From: Hathewaya histolytica | GTDB lineage: Bacteria > Bacillota > Clostridia > Clostridiales > Clostridiaceae | DNA length: 64,000 nt | Assembly (NCBI RefSeq): GCF_901482605.1 | Contig: NZ_LR590481.1 | Coordinates: forward strand, 496,001-560,000 | Direction: 5' to 3' | In this document: positions 39,664-47,794 of the stretch, piece by piece | Layout of the letters: each line of letters starts with the position of its first letter | Position numbering within the stretch: the stretch's first letter is position 1 | Notes under the pieces: generated by a model | Told to the model about the DNA's origin: nothing | Seen by the model: only the letters and a program-made list of their open reading frames with translations | Database searches by the model: none | Made by a program: the position numbers and the translations under genes

Positions 39664-39775
39664 ATAATAAATAATAAGAGTATTCATGTATTAAATAGAT
39701 ACCTTGTAGAGATTGAAGACGCAAATATATGGTTGTAAAAAATTTTAAGAACAGAATGAAAATGAAAGGATTATA
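39664..39775 (+). pseudogene. decayed integrase fragment 1
   Basis: AATAAGAGTATTCATGTATT, then AAATAGATACCTTGTAGAGA and ATATATGGTTGTA, aligns with integrase bases about 32395-32480 (KINSIHALNRYLVETGEMKEIVVEN). It is short and broken by stops. It lies in the linker before the next toxin module. The preceding 39415-39663 holds only linker-like repeat blocks (ACTTAAAAATAAAAAGAATTG) and no gene. Confidence 0.65.
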
Positions 39776-39905
39776 GGACAAAGAGTTAATAATACCATTT
39801 ATAATATAACTAAGATACCTAATAACACAAAACCAGCCAATAAACTTATTACTAAAATTAAAAGTGTTATAGGTGATGGGGTTGAGACTACGGCAGACAC
39901 TATAA

Positions 39906-40232
39906 CAAAATCAGAGTATAAAAGTTTTAGGAAGAAAACATATATATGAACAAGCACGAAATAAAGTTTTTGATATTATAGGAGACTTAGAATATGACTC
40001 AAAACCATTGTATAGGAGATTAAAGTCTAGTAAAGGAAATGGAAATATTATTGGAAGGCAATCAACAGATGGAAAAGTAAGATGGAGGTTGGATTATGGC
40101 CTTAATAAAGGCACACATATAAATATTGAAGATTTCAGAGGGGGTAAAGGAAGTAGTTCAACTAAAATAGCAATACCTTTTGATGGTGATGAAAAAACTT
40201 TTGAATCTTTATTAAGACATTTAAATAAATAG
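39906..40232 (+). pseudogene. orphan toxin end resembling polymorphic toxin type 24, no start
   Basis: The frame is open from 39906 (after a TAA at 39903) to 40232 and has no plausible start before TTG 40008. It reads VFDIIGDLEYDSKPLYRRLKSS, GKVRWRLDYGLNKGTHINIEDFRGG and IPFDGDEKTFESLLRHLN. The RWRLDY..KGTHINIEDFR..KG block resembles the end of the type 24 toxin domain. The N-terminal part and pre-toxin segment are missing. The immunity gene starts 13 bases later. Confidence 0.65.
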
Positions 40233-40245
40233 AGGAGTGATTAGA

Positions 40246-40641
40246 ATGACATTATTGGAAGAATGTATTGAGGCATTAGGTAATGATATATGTATATTTA
40301 ATGGTGATGAGAAGCTAGCTATAGAAGATAAGTTCTACAATATGGTACCACTAACTACGTGGGGAAGAATTAATTGGGATAAGTTTAAGAATATAGTAGA
40401 AGTTAAAGGGTTAGAAGATTTAAATCTAATAGAGGGAAATAAAAAGTATTACATCATATGGGGAGATATTGAGATGCCTGTAGTAAAAAGTGAGTTGGTA
40501 AATATTTTAAATAACTTAGATGATGTAATAGCTGTAAGTTTTGATACTTGGTTATTAGCAGAAGATGAAAGTATGGTAATAGAATTTTATCATGAATCAG
40601 ATGTGACAATTGGTATGTTAGCTGATTTAATATATCTTTAA
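40246..40641 (+). CDS. orphan immunity protein (CDI-toxin-immunity-like)
   Basis: 131-residue acidic protein. AGAGGAG at 40231-40237 places the start at ATG 40246 rather than GTG 40237. Recognisable features are WDKFKNIVEVKG, IIWGDIEMPVVKSELVNILNNLDDV and AVSFDTWLLAEDESMVIEFYH, a pattern I associate with immunity proteins of type 24-like toxins. It lies directly behind the toxin end at 39906-40232. No own promoter is visible. Confidence 0.68.
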   Translation: MTLLEECIEALGNDICIFNGDEKLAIEDKFYNMVPLTTWGRINWDKFKNIVEVKGLEDLNLIEGNKKYYIIWGDIEMPVVKSELVNILNNLDDVIAVSFDTWLLAEDESMVIEFYHESDVTIGMLADLIYL

Positions 40642-40737
40642 AGCTTACTAGATTCAAAATATGAAATATTTGACTTCATAAAACAGAATTAAAAAATAGT
40701 GTAGATAAATTAATAATCTTAAGATTAGATTTCATTT

Positions 40738-41094
40738 CATAATTGTAATAATGCAGTAAGAGAAGCACTAAAAAATAAAAGAATTAATAGAATAAAACAT
40801 ATAAATAGGATAGCTGAATAGAATAACTAGAGACTTGGAAATTCATGCTAGTAAAACTATGCTTTATAGTGTATTTACATCATACCGTAATTCTAAAGAT
40901 ATTGAGAAATGTATGTAATCAGGTATTTGTATAGGGACAGGAATAGTATAAGCATAAGCATGTACAGTTATAACCAAGATATTTATTAGTATGATAATGC
41001 TATTAGTTGCATAGGCAGGTGCTATAAACTCACGACAAATTTATCCAAGATACAGAAAAGTTTAGGAGTTCTAAGAGGAATAAGGGTATAAGTA
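40738..41094 (+). pseudogene. linker and degraded pre-toxin segment upstream of the next toxin
   Basis: The beginning repeats the short tail block (CATAATTGTAATAATGCAGT). From about 40850 the DNA reads, with several stops, as the pre-toxin region (AAAACTATGCTTTATAGTGT, CAGGTATTTGTATAGGGACAG, TAGTTGCATAGGCAGGTGCT). The junction TAAGAGGAATAAGGG is exact at 41072-41086 and is in frame with the following toxin (RNKGISKGEAGWDM). Confidence 0.7.
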
Positions 41095-41114
41095 AAGGTG
41101 AAGCAGGATGGGAT

Positions 41115-41783
41115 ATGCCTGTTGGAGGAGGAACTATCAATGGAAGGAGATATTCACAGCATGCTATGGAGAGAATGGCACCTAATACACCAGAAGTAAA
41201 AGCAGAACTTTATAAGAGAGCAAAAAAGATTGCTAAGGAGAAAGGATTGGTGCCTCAGACAAAAGAATATTCAAAATTTATATATAAATATGTTGACCCT
41301 AGAAATATTCCACCTAGTGTAATAGAGGATGCTATTAAAAATACTAAACCAATTCTAGGAAATAGACCAGATACATTCGCACATACAACAGATAGTGTAA
41401 AAGTAATTATTAGTGGAAATAGTGATATAATTACCGTAATACCCAAACAATGGAGGAATGATATGTATATAAAATATGATGAATATGAAATGTTTGAATT
41501 ATTTAATAGTGAACCGGTTAGTATTGGAAGTGTTGAGGAAGGAGAGCTAATATATTCATATAAAGATAATCAAGATTTTTCAGTCACACTATTTATGAAT
41601 GTTTATGCTCAATTAGCAGAGCTAACATTATCTTATAAAGAAAATATTATATTTAATAGTAAGCTAAAAGAAGTAAAAACTATAGAAAAAGTTGATGGAG
41701 TTTTAATTATACATATTAGTGATGGAAAAAGAATAAGATTAAAATTTTATCCACAAGTTGGAGTGGAATTACTTAATGATTAA
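41115..41783 (+). CDS. orphan RNase-like toxin end fused in frame to its immunity protein
   Basis: Residues 1-112 look like a DUF4258/BECR-type toxin end (GRRYSQHAMERMAPNTPEV, YVDPRNIPPSVIEDAI, VKVIISGNSDIITVIPK). From Met117 the sequence becomes an immunity protein of 106 residues (MYIKYDEYEMFELF, GVLIIHISDGKRIRLKF). ATG 41463 has its own ribosome site GGAGG. Between them lies CCC AAA CAA TGG AGG: a single change of CAA (41448-41450) to TAA would restore the expected toxin stop right before the ribosome site. As written the two are one 222-residue polypeptide. The start codon at 41115 is nominal; the frame continues upstream into the pre-toxin junction. Confidence 0.75.
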   Translation: MPVGGGTINGRRYSQHAMERMAPNTPEVKAELYKRAKKIAKEKGLVPQTKEYSKFIYKYVDPRNIPPSVIEDAIKNTKPILGNRPDTFAHTTDSVKVIISGNSDIITVIPKQWRNDMYIKYDEYEMFELFNSEPVSIGSVEEGELIYSYKDNQDFSVTLFMNVYAQLAELTLSYKENIIFNSKLKEVKTIEKVDGVLIIHISDGKRIRLKFYPQVGVELLND

Positions 41784-41799
41784 AGCATAACTAAATGCA

Positions 41800-41900
41800 A
41801 AACTATAACTCACTTAACTGTATAAAAAATAGTAATAACAGAATATAGTTAAATCAATAAGAGTAGGAAAATTTAATACTGCATAATCTAAATAATGTAG
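41800..41900 (+). repeat. cassette tail repeat, copy 2
   Basis: TAACTCACTTAACTGTATAA, AATAGTAATAACAGAATATA and ACTGCATAATCTAAATAATG follow in the same order as at 30650-30764. Confidence 0.75.
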
Positions 41901-42230
41901 GTAGTAGGGGGAAAGGGGGAAGAGTTGTAGATAAATTTAAAAAGTGATTTTAAGTTGATGAGATTAAGAAATATTTTTTAAAACTCTATCACTTTATCTC
42001 CCTTTTCATCTCAAGCAAAAGAAAACATGGTTTTAACTGAAATATAGATACTACAATAGTATGGATATTTTTATTTAATATTAAGCAAGAATAAGCGACT
42101 ATATAATGTTAGATATGAAAATTGAGAAAATCGCATTAAAAAATGATGATACAAGAGGGTTTCAACTAAACATGACTATTAAAAGGAGTAAGGTAATATA
42201 ATAATGAAGCATGTTTTATTAGAAATGTAT
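41901..42230 (+). repeat. linker with G-rich block, bulged stem and degraded hairpin
   Basis: GGGGGAAAGGGGGAAG (41913-41928) and AAAAGTGAT (about 41938-41947) face ATCACTTTATCTCCCTTTT (41988-42006) as a bulged stem. A second, weaker version lies at 47960-48070 (CAAAGGGAGTAGAG...TAGCCCCTTTTTC). AGAAAACATGG at 42019 begins a degraded copy of the conserved hairpin. No gene was found. Confidence 0.55.
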
Positions 42231-42559
42231 TGTAGCTTAAAAAAGAAAATGAAAAACCAATATACTGTGAAGGGGTTGGATATATTTGCATTCATAACAA
42301 GTCAGAATATATGGGGTGCACATATTGTCCTACAATGAGTATATGGAATTAAAAAAATAGATTATATAGTTAATCTAAAACAATGTATAATTAGGATTAA
42401 TTTGACTACAAAATAGTTGATAATTAATTTACGCAACAAAGATTTAGATGATAAATCACATTTTATAAAGATTTAATTGTTTAAAGATAACACATCAGAA
42501 AATGGAGTTTTAAAAGACTGTGAACAAGAGTGTATTAAATTTAAAAAGCTACTGATGTA

Positions 42560-42688
42560 AGTGTATTTATAAATAACTTAATATCACAAACAGGTATAGA
42601 GCATATACAAAGTTTACAGAATGATTTTAAAAGTTTTATACATGGTATTATTATAGGAGTAGATGATGATTTATTTGTTAAATTTTAG
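42560..42688 (+). pseudogene. short pre-toxin fragment
   Basis: It reads NNLISQTGIEHIQSLQNDF, KSFIHGIIIGVDDDLF, then a stop. This corresponds to NLIRETGIEYITCSKEDLKNFIHGVIISVDNNLFLG in the giant toxin. Between 42231 and 42559 there is one uncertain remnant (frame with IYCEGVGYICIHNKSEYMG near 42255-42340) and a piece of the 30998 direct repeat; no gene is supported there. Confidence 0.65.
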
Positions 42689-42770
42689 TAAACCAAGAGG
42701 AGATGGATTATTCCTAGTAATAAAACATATAGTTTACAGACCATAACTAAATGAAAGGTAGTCGTATAAG

Positions 42771-43274
42771 ATGTTAAAAGTGATTGAATATGAACAAGCT
42801 AAAAAAGAAAATATTGAATTTGATATATATACACCACTAAACATAGAATTTGGAGTGTGGAATATTTCAAAAGAACCAACTATATACTGGAGAACAGGAG
42901 ATTTTGTTGGGTCATTAATGGAAATAGGAATAGGACAACATAAGAAAGATATACGTTCTATAACATTAACTATATGTAAAAATGTATATGAAGTAGATTA
43001 TTATTGTGGGAGTAAATTTAATATATCTAAAGGAAGTCCAATATTGGATTTGAAAAATATTACTAATGAGATCTATACAAATGAAAATGGGACATTAAAA
43101 GTATATATAGAAAGCAAAAGTGTAAGTATAATATTTTTAGAAAATAGAATTAGTGAGTGTTTAAAGAATGATAATGTTTATTTCTATTTAGATGATAATA
43201 AATTACTTGTAGGATTAAGAGTTAATAATATTAGTGAAGAAAATAAAACCATACTTAAGAAAGCATTGATATAG
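42771..43274 (+). CDS. orphan immunity-like protein, family not recognised
   Basis: 167 residues, soluble, mixed beta-rich sequence (EFGVWNISKEPTIYWRTGDFVGSLMEIGIGQ is broken by short loops; SVSIIFLENRISEC near the end). No pre-toxin or toxin end directly precedes it beyond the fragment at 42560-42688. It is called an immunity protein only because it sits in the array, has the usual size and follows a pre-toxin fragment. ATG 42771 has only a weak ribosome site. Confidence 0.55.
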   Translation: MLKVIEYEQAKKENIEFDIYTPLNIEFGVWNISKEPTIYWRTGDFVGSLMEIGIGQHKKDIRSITLTICKNVYEVDYYCGSKFNISKGSPILDLKNITNEIYTNENGTLKVYIESKSVSIIFLENRISECLKNDNVYFYLDDNKLLVGLRVNNISEENKTILKKALI

Positions 43275-43449
43275 TTTACAAGTTACTGAGAAATTAATAA
43301 GGTTTTAATCTCATAATAAGTAGTATTTCATAAGCTTCTTAAATGAATAAAAAAATAAAAATAAACTAAATTTATTATTTTAACAAGGTAGTGAGAAATA
43401 CGTCAATAAGCAACTTTAAGATTAAATCTACAAAGTATAGTGAGATAAA

Positions 43450-43827
43450 ATGATAATAAATAATAAAAATAAAAGTAAGATAGAAGAACTATTAAATTTA
43501 TATTATTGGGTTATAGGAGATGAAAAGTTATTGTTTGTTTTAGATAAGTATAGTAATTGTGAAGGATTTGGTGTTGAAAATATTTGGTGTTGTTTTGCAA
43601 ATGAATTTCAAGAATGGGAAGAAGATTACTTTGGAGAAAGTGGAGTAGAATATTATTTTGATTATCCAGCACTAGAAAAAGATTGCATGGTTATATTAAC
43701 TTACAAAGAATTTTATGAATACTTACTTGATTTTTGTAAAAAGTATGTTGAAAAACATTCAGAAGAAAAAGATATTATATATGAATATTTAAATAATATA
43801 AAAGTAAATTTAAATCTAAATCTATAA
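43450..43827 (+). CDS. CdiI-like immunity protein, paralogue A
   Basis: 125 residues. The C-terminal two thirds (CCFANEFQEWEEDYFGESG, EKDCMVILTYKEFYEYLLD, KYVEKHSEEKDIIYEYLNN) are almost identical to the genes at 45351 and 50626. The first roughly 45 residues differ strongly. The pattern resembles ribonuclease-toxin immunity proteins of CDI systems. The near-identity extends beyond the stop into the tail repeat, which suggests recombination between paralogues. No toxin end precedes it within 170 bases. Confidence 0.7.
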   Translation: MIINNKNKSKIEELLNLYYWVIGDEKLLFVLDKYSNCEGFGVENIWCCFANEFQEWEEDYFGESGVEYYFDYPALEKDCMVILTYKEFYEYLLDFCKKYVEKHSEEKDIIYEYLNNIKVNLNLNL

Positions 43828-43880
43828 TTAGAAGAGAGTTAACGTTTTTAATAAGAACATGTTAACGTAGGAGTAAGATG
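43800..43880 (+). repeat. 3' tail repeat T, copy 1
   Basis: AAAGTAAATTTAAATCTA, TAATTAGAAGAGAGTTAACG, TTTTTAATAAGAACATG and TTAACGTAGGAGTA follow each other. Copies occur at 45715-45800 and 50960-51045, with partial ones at 51740-51785 and 52890-52925. GTTAAC at both sides forms a weak hairpin. Confidence 0.8.
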
Positions 43881-44099
43881 AATAATGGTAAAGGTAAATC
43901 CATTGATATAAAAACACAAATTGAAAATATAAGAACTAAAACACTAAATCAATTATTAAGTGAAGGATGGCAAGATTTAACTCATCCTGAGATGGCGTAC
44001 TGAACTACTTCAAGGGATATTTATAATCCAGAAACAGGGTTAAAGGTTAGGTATGATAAAGGGGTAGAAGGTGCTGACGGTTTCGAAGGAGGAAAGTAA
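43878..44099 (+). pseudogene. toxin fragment with in-frame stop
   Basis: From ATG 43878: NNGKGKSIDIKTQIENIRTK, ending HPEMAY before TGA at about 44001, then in the same frame TTSRDIYNPETGLKVRYDKG and VEGADGFEGGK to TAA 44097-44099. The opening GKGKSIDIK matches the pre-toxin/toxin junction at 46895-46925. The next immunity gene starts at the following base (TAAGTG). Confidence 0.65.
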
Positions 44100-44444
44100 G
44101 TGTCAATAATGGAATTATTAAAAAAGTATAACTTTCATGATAGCAATGTAATATCAATAATACATAAAGAATCAGAATTAGTAATTGAAATAGAGTTATG
44201 CCAATGGAAGCAAAAATATTATAGAGAAGGTGATAAAGAGTTAGTTAATAAGAAAATAAAATTTAAATATATTAAAAATTATCAATGGGATGCAGAGAAA
44301 AATGAGGATGAGCTTGATTATGATAATATATTAAAATTTGATTATAGTACGGAAAATGACTTATATAAAATAGAAATTGTATTGCAGGATGACGGATATA
44401 TATCAGTTATTACTTTTATAGGTGGTGAAGTTGAATTAATTTAA
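44100..44444 (+). CDS. orphan immunity-like protein
   Basis: 114 residues from GTG 44100, behind GGAGGAAAG and adjoining the stop of the toxin fragment; ATG 44109 is an alternative. The sequence ELLKKYNFHDSNVISIIHK then LVIEIELCQWKQKYY and a strongly acidic centre suggest a small beta-rich immunity protein. I do not recognise a named family with certainty. Confidence 0.6.
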   Translation: MSIMELLKKYNFHDSNVISIIHKESELVIEIELCQWKQKYYREGDKELVNKKIKFKYIKNYQWDAEKNEDELDYDNILKFDYSTENDLYKIEIVLQDDGYISVITFIGGEVELI

Positions 44445-44522
44445 GAAAGTTGTAGTATTAAAATATTAATAATTTATCACAGAAAATTTTAAAAATACAA
44501 TTAAATATTCAAGTAGGATGGG

Positions 44523-44666
44523 ATGAAAGCTTTTAGGATTCAATATAAATTTAGAGAAGGTATGTGGGGAGCTAACTTAATAGAAAGTTATAAGGGTATA
44601 AATGAATTCAGTGATATAACAAATAAACAATTAAAGAATGTTCATATTGATATTTTAGATAAATAG
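44523..44666 (+). pseudogene. toxin C-terminal fragment
   Basis: A 47-codon frame (MKAFRIQYKFREGMWG, NLIESYKGINEFSDITN, VHIDILDK) ends 11 bases before the start of the Imm8-like gene, the usual position of a toxin end. Only this tail remains; no pre-toxin segment is joined. Family unknown. Confidence 0.45.
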
Positions 44667-44677
44667 GAGGAGAATGG

Positions 44678-45004
44678 ATGTAGTTAGAGATAAAAGCTTA
44701 TAATGTAATTAATGAAATATGGGAAGATATAGATGTTTTTTTCCTATCATGTCAAGTAGATATTGGTTTTAAATATGAAATAGGAGCAGAAATCTATTCT
44801 TTTGATATTGTAAGCCCTAAAAAACTTAAAAAAATGTTAGTGAGAGATGAAGTTGAGATAGGAAAAGGATATTTCATTATGAATGATTATAATAAGAGAT
44901 CAGTATGTAATAAAATAGAAAAGTTAATTGATGGAGAGGTTTCAGAAAATAATAAGCACGATATTTTTAATGAAATTAGTGTTTATTTTAAAAATCAAGT
45001 TTAA
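44678..45004 (+). pseudogene. Imm8-family immunity gene with a stop at codon 2
   Basis: ATG 44678 has an excellent ribosome site (AGGAGG at 44665-44670) but is followed at once by TAG (44681-44683). The frame then continues for 106 codons as LEIKAYNVINEIWEDIDVFF, CQVDIGFKYEIGAEIYSFDI and VSPKKLKKML to TAA 45002-45004. This matches the Imm8 immunity family in order and length. A single substitution in codon 2 would restore it; no other start exists near the 5' end. Confidence 0.7.
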
Positions 45005-45029
45005 TTGAATAAAATTAATGGACTAAGAT

Positions 45030-45110
45030 AACAGAGCTTATGAAAGCGTCATAAGCTAAAACCTAAGAAAATCCTAGCTCTAATAATTCTACTTGAAATC
45101 GAGAACCAGA
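45030..45110 (+). repeat. inter-module linker, partial copy
   Basis: GCTTATGA (about 45040-45048) pairs with TCATAAGC around AAGCG. It is followed by AATCCTAGCTCTAATAATTC and TACTTGAAATCGAG, as in the linkers at 36800 and 39270. 45111-45270 holds only further linker-like blocks. Confidence 0.65.
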
Positions 45111-45272
45111 ATGAACAAGTAATATGTAGTAGGATAAAGTGAGACCACTTAAAAATAAAAAATTGAAAGTATTTATTTTTCTTAATAATACTTTCTAAAA
45201 GTTACTACCTCATGTAGCCTTTAACCTAATAGGCGAAGTATTACTTATGTACATTCAGAGGTGTAGCAAAAG

Positions 45273-45330
45273 AAAATATAGTTGTAACTGAAGTGTCGAT
45301 ATCTTGATAACGTCTATATTTTTTTTATTA
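45273..45330 (+). repeat. conserved hairpin element, copy with T-run
   Basis: AAAATATAG (45274-45282) pairs with CTATATTTT (45315-45323), with further T following. Compared with 33851-33906 the outer stem has changed on both sides and still pairs. In this copy it ends in a T-run, so it can act as a terminator just before the next immunity gene. Confidence 0.6.
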
Positions 45331-45350
45331 AATATAAAGGAGATAATCTT

Positions 45351-45743
45351 ATGTATGATAAAAGTATGTACATAGATGACATAGAAGATAGAGATAAGTA
45401 TCTAAAGTTGTATTATAAAAATATGATATTTTTTAATGAAAAACATTTAATAAAAGCACTTGAAAGACATTCAAAATTTGAAGGTGATGCAATATCTCAA
45501 GAATTAAGGTGTTGTTTTGCAAATGAATTTCAAGAATGGGAAGAAGATTACTTTGGAGAAAGTGGAGTAGCATATTATTTTGATTATCCAGCAGTAGAAA
45601 AAGATTGCATAGTTATATTAACTTACAAAGAATTTTATGAATACTTACTTGATGCTTGTAAAAAGTATGTTGAAAAACATTCAGAAGAAAAAGATATTAT
45701 ATATGAATATTTAAATAAGATAAAAGTAAATTTAAATCTATAA
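45351..45743 (+). CDS. CdiI-like immunity protein, paralogue B
   Basis: 130 residues. The C-terminal part (CCFANEFQEWEEDYFGESG onward) is almost identical to paralogues A and C. The N-terminal 55 residues (SMYIDDIEDRDKYLKLYYKN, FEGDAISQELR) are unrelated or strongly diverged. ATG 45351 follows AAAGGAGATAA. It lies behind the hairpin element rather than behind a toxin end, so it is a free-standing orphan immunity gene. Confidence 0.72.
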   Translation: MYDKSMYIDDIEDRDKYLKLYYKNMIFFNEKHLIKALERHSKFEGDAISQELRCCFANEFQEWEEDYFGESGVAYYFDYPAVEKDCIVILTYKEFYEYLLDACKKYVEKHSEEKDIIYEYLNKIKVNLNL

Positions 45744-45785
45744 TTAGAAAAGAGTTAACGTTTTTAATAAGAACATGTTAACATA

Positions 45786-45947
45786 GGGGTAGATGATAAT
45801 TTATGCCTAGTAACTATACAAGGGGCAGGTAAATTAGCAGGTATTATTGAAGGAAATTTACCAGAAGAAGATTATTCCTTTATGTTAGGAAAAATTTTGG
45901 CAGATACAGTTTTTATTAAATTTGCTATATCTGTATATAAAGAATAA
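45786..45947 (+). pseudogene. pre-toxin fragment
   Basis: It reads GVDDNLCLVTIQGAGKLAG, EGNLPEEDYSFMLGK and ILADTVFIKFAISVYKE, then a stop. This corresponds to residues about 2018-2070 of the giant toxin. It is joined directly to the tail repeat after paralogue B (GTTAACATAGGGGTAGATGA). The same junction is seen at 51032. Confidence 0.75.
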
Positions 45948-46440
45948 TTAATTAAATAAATACAAAATAATGCCATGGGGAAAGGGTTAAAATTGTTAAA
46001 TGAAGAATAATTCATATTAGTTATAAAGTGACTGTAAAAGATAAGTTAATGTGAATACATAAAAGATTTATTTATTGATATTGTAAAAAACCAATAATCA
46101 ATATTAAAAATTTTAATTCATAACTTGAATAATGCAGTGAAAGAAGTTAAAAAGGTTAATGTTTCAGTAAATGGAGAATTAATCTTCTTTCTTCTAATGA
46201 AATATATTTAAAAGATAGGATAACTAGGATTAAAAACTATCATAAGCTGAAAGATAAGCAAATTCTAGTTTCAATAATTCCACTTAAAAGTTAATGGAAT
46301 TGTGAACATAATATATGTAGTAGAAAAAGATAGCGAAGCACTAAAAATAAAAGGAATTATTAAAATAAGATATATAAACAAGATAGCTGAGTGGAATAAT
46401 TAGATATTTGGAAGCTATAATGGGTGTAGGGAGAATAAGT
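45948..46440 (+). repeat. noncoding linker
   Basis: It contains the short tail block (CATAACTTGAATAATGCAGT near 46122-46142), a partial linker (ATAAGCTGAAAG...CAATAATTCCACTT, 46247-46290) and a CACTAAAAATAAAAGGAATT block shared with 31330, 39520 and 40770. No gene is supported. Confidence 0.6.
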
Positions 46441-47204
46441 ATTTAAAATAAAATTAGAATATATAACTAGTTCAAAAGAGGACATAAAAAACCTTATACA
46501 TGGTGTTATAATAAGTGTTGATAATAATTTATTTTTAGGACCAGTAAAAGGTGATGCGAAATTGACCGATCTTGCAAATAGTCATTTACCACAATATGGT
46601 CATAAGTTCATGTTAGTAAAACTATGGTTGATAGTGTATTTACAGTATATTTTACTTCTAGAGATATTGATAAATTTTTACAATCAGGTATTTGCTTAGG
46701 TGTAGCAATAGAATCAGCAGGTGCAGGTGTATTGCAGCTCTTCCAACAGGAGGAACATCTTCAATTGTAGGAGTGGGCATAGCAGAGGTAGCTATTAGCA
46801 TGGTAATGGCAGTAGTTGCAGAAGCAGGAGCTATACATTCTCAACATCTTTTAGGCGAAGATATGGAAAACCTTAGGAATGCTAAGAGGAATAAGGGGAC
46901 GGGTAAGAGTATAGATATTAAAAATCTAGTATTATAATATACGTACTGGAAGTGCATTAAAAACAGATGGCTTAAATGCATTTAATGATATCATAGATAA
47001 TTATGCAAGTTATGCACAAAAACTCAAGTTAGTTGGTGTTGATAAGGTTACTAGACAATTGTACCAAATAGAAGGAAGTTTAAATGGGAAAAAGGTATTT
47101 TTGAATGGATTGTTGATACGGATGTAGCGAAGGGCGTTACCCATAGACGATTTATTCAAGGGGTTGGAATAACAGGAAAGCCAAATGCAATTCCTAAGAA
47201 ATGA
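46441..47204 (+). pseudogene. pre-toxin segment plus frameshifted toxin end
   Basis: The pre-toxin part matches the giant toxin closely at DNA level (LEYITSSKEDIKNLIHGVII equivalent; ALPTGGTSSIVGVGIAEV in frame 46692-46937). The junction TAAGAGGAATAAGGG is at 46883-46897. The toxin end reads SALKTDGLNAFNDIIDNYAS, QKLKLVGVDKVTRQLYQIEG and, after a frameshift, IFEWIVDTDVAKGVTHRRFI then QGVGITGKPNAIPKK to TGA 47202-47204. The VTHRRFI.G..ITGKPN ending is common in bacterial exotoxin ends, but I cannot name the family. Several frameshifts make it non-functional. Confidence 0.75.
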
Positions 47205-47205
47205 G

Positions 47206-47727
47206 GTGATTAAAATTTATACTATTGATTTGTTTAAAAATTGCAACTTAAAAATGACCTGGTCTGATGTACATTGGGGTATAAAAGAATTTCTATTAGA
47301 TATAGAATCAGTATCAAAATTTGCTGAAGAATATTTAACGAATGATTCACAAACTTGTATTGATGAAATATATGAATTAGCATGGAGGACTAAGGATAGG
47401 GAATTAACATTAAGTTTGCTCAATAGTGTTTTAAAGAAACTTCCAGAGCAAAACACTCAAGATAATGAAACTACCATTAGAAGGTGGCGATATTGCATAA
47501 TAAAAACATTGAGAGAACATGAATCTAATAATTCAAATCTTCTTGATAAGATGGAAATTGTTTATCCGGATTTCAATTACCCTGTAGAAATGAGAGGTTT
47601 TATTAAATATATGCCACCAGATGATGATTACAATCCATGTAAGTATGGTGTAGAAGAAAATGAACAACATATGATTGATAAAATAGATGATTTTATCAAA
47701 ATTGAATGGAATAAAATAAACTTATAA
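47206..47727 (+). CDS. DUF2247-family immunity protein
   Basis: About 173 residues from GTG 47206, which fits the usual DUF2247 beginning (IKIYTIDLFKNCNLKMTWSDVHWGIKEF). The in-frame ATG 47185 lies inside the toxin end. Further matches are SKFAEEYLT, IRRWRYCIIKTLRE and DKMEIVYPDFNYPVEMRGFI followed by KYMPPDDDYNP. DUF2247 proteins are found as immunity proteins in polymorphic toxin loci. It follows its toxin end by one base. A terminator closes the unit. Confidence 0.8.
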   Translation: MIKIYTIDLFKNCNLKMTWSDVHWGIKEFLLDIESVSKFAEEYLTNDSQTCIDEIYELAWRTKDRELTLSLLNSVLKKLPEQNTQDNETTIRRWRYCIIKTLREHESNNSNLLDKMEIVYPDFNYPVEMRGFIKYMPPDDDYNPCKYGVEENEQHMIDKIDDFIKIEWNKINL

Positions 47728-47745
47728 GAGTCTATAGGATATTAA

Positions 47746-47794
47746 AATCCCACTAATCAAGCAATATAGAGTTGCATGAATAGTGGGGTTTTTA
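47746..47794 (+). terminator. intrinsic terminator after the DUF2247 gene
   Basis: AATCCCACTA pairs with TAGTGGGGTT (one G-U) around a loop of about 26 bases that can itself form TTGC/GCAA-type pairs. TTTT follows. Confidence 0.75.

Noticed and set aside
39527-39781. 84-codon minus-strand ORF
   Set aside because: It is opposite linker repeats and an integrase remnant; hydrophobic because of A+T content.
42231-42345. Possible small Cys-containing gene (EGVGYICIHNKSEYMGCTYC)
   Set aside because: It is short, has no start in frame and several stops; at most an unidentifiable remnant.
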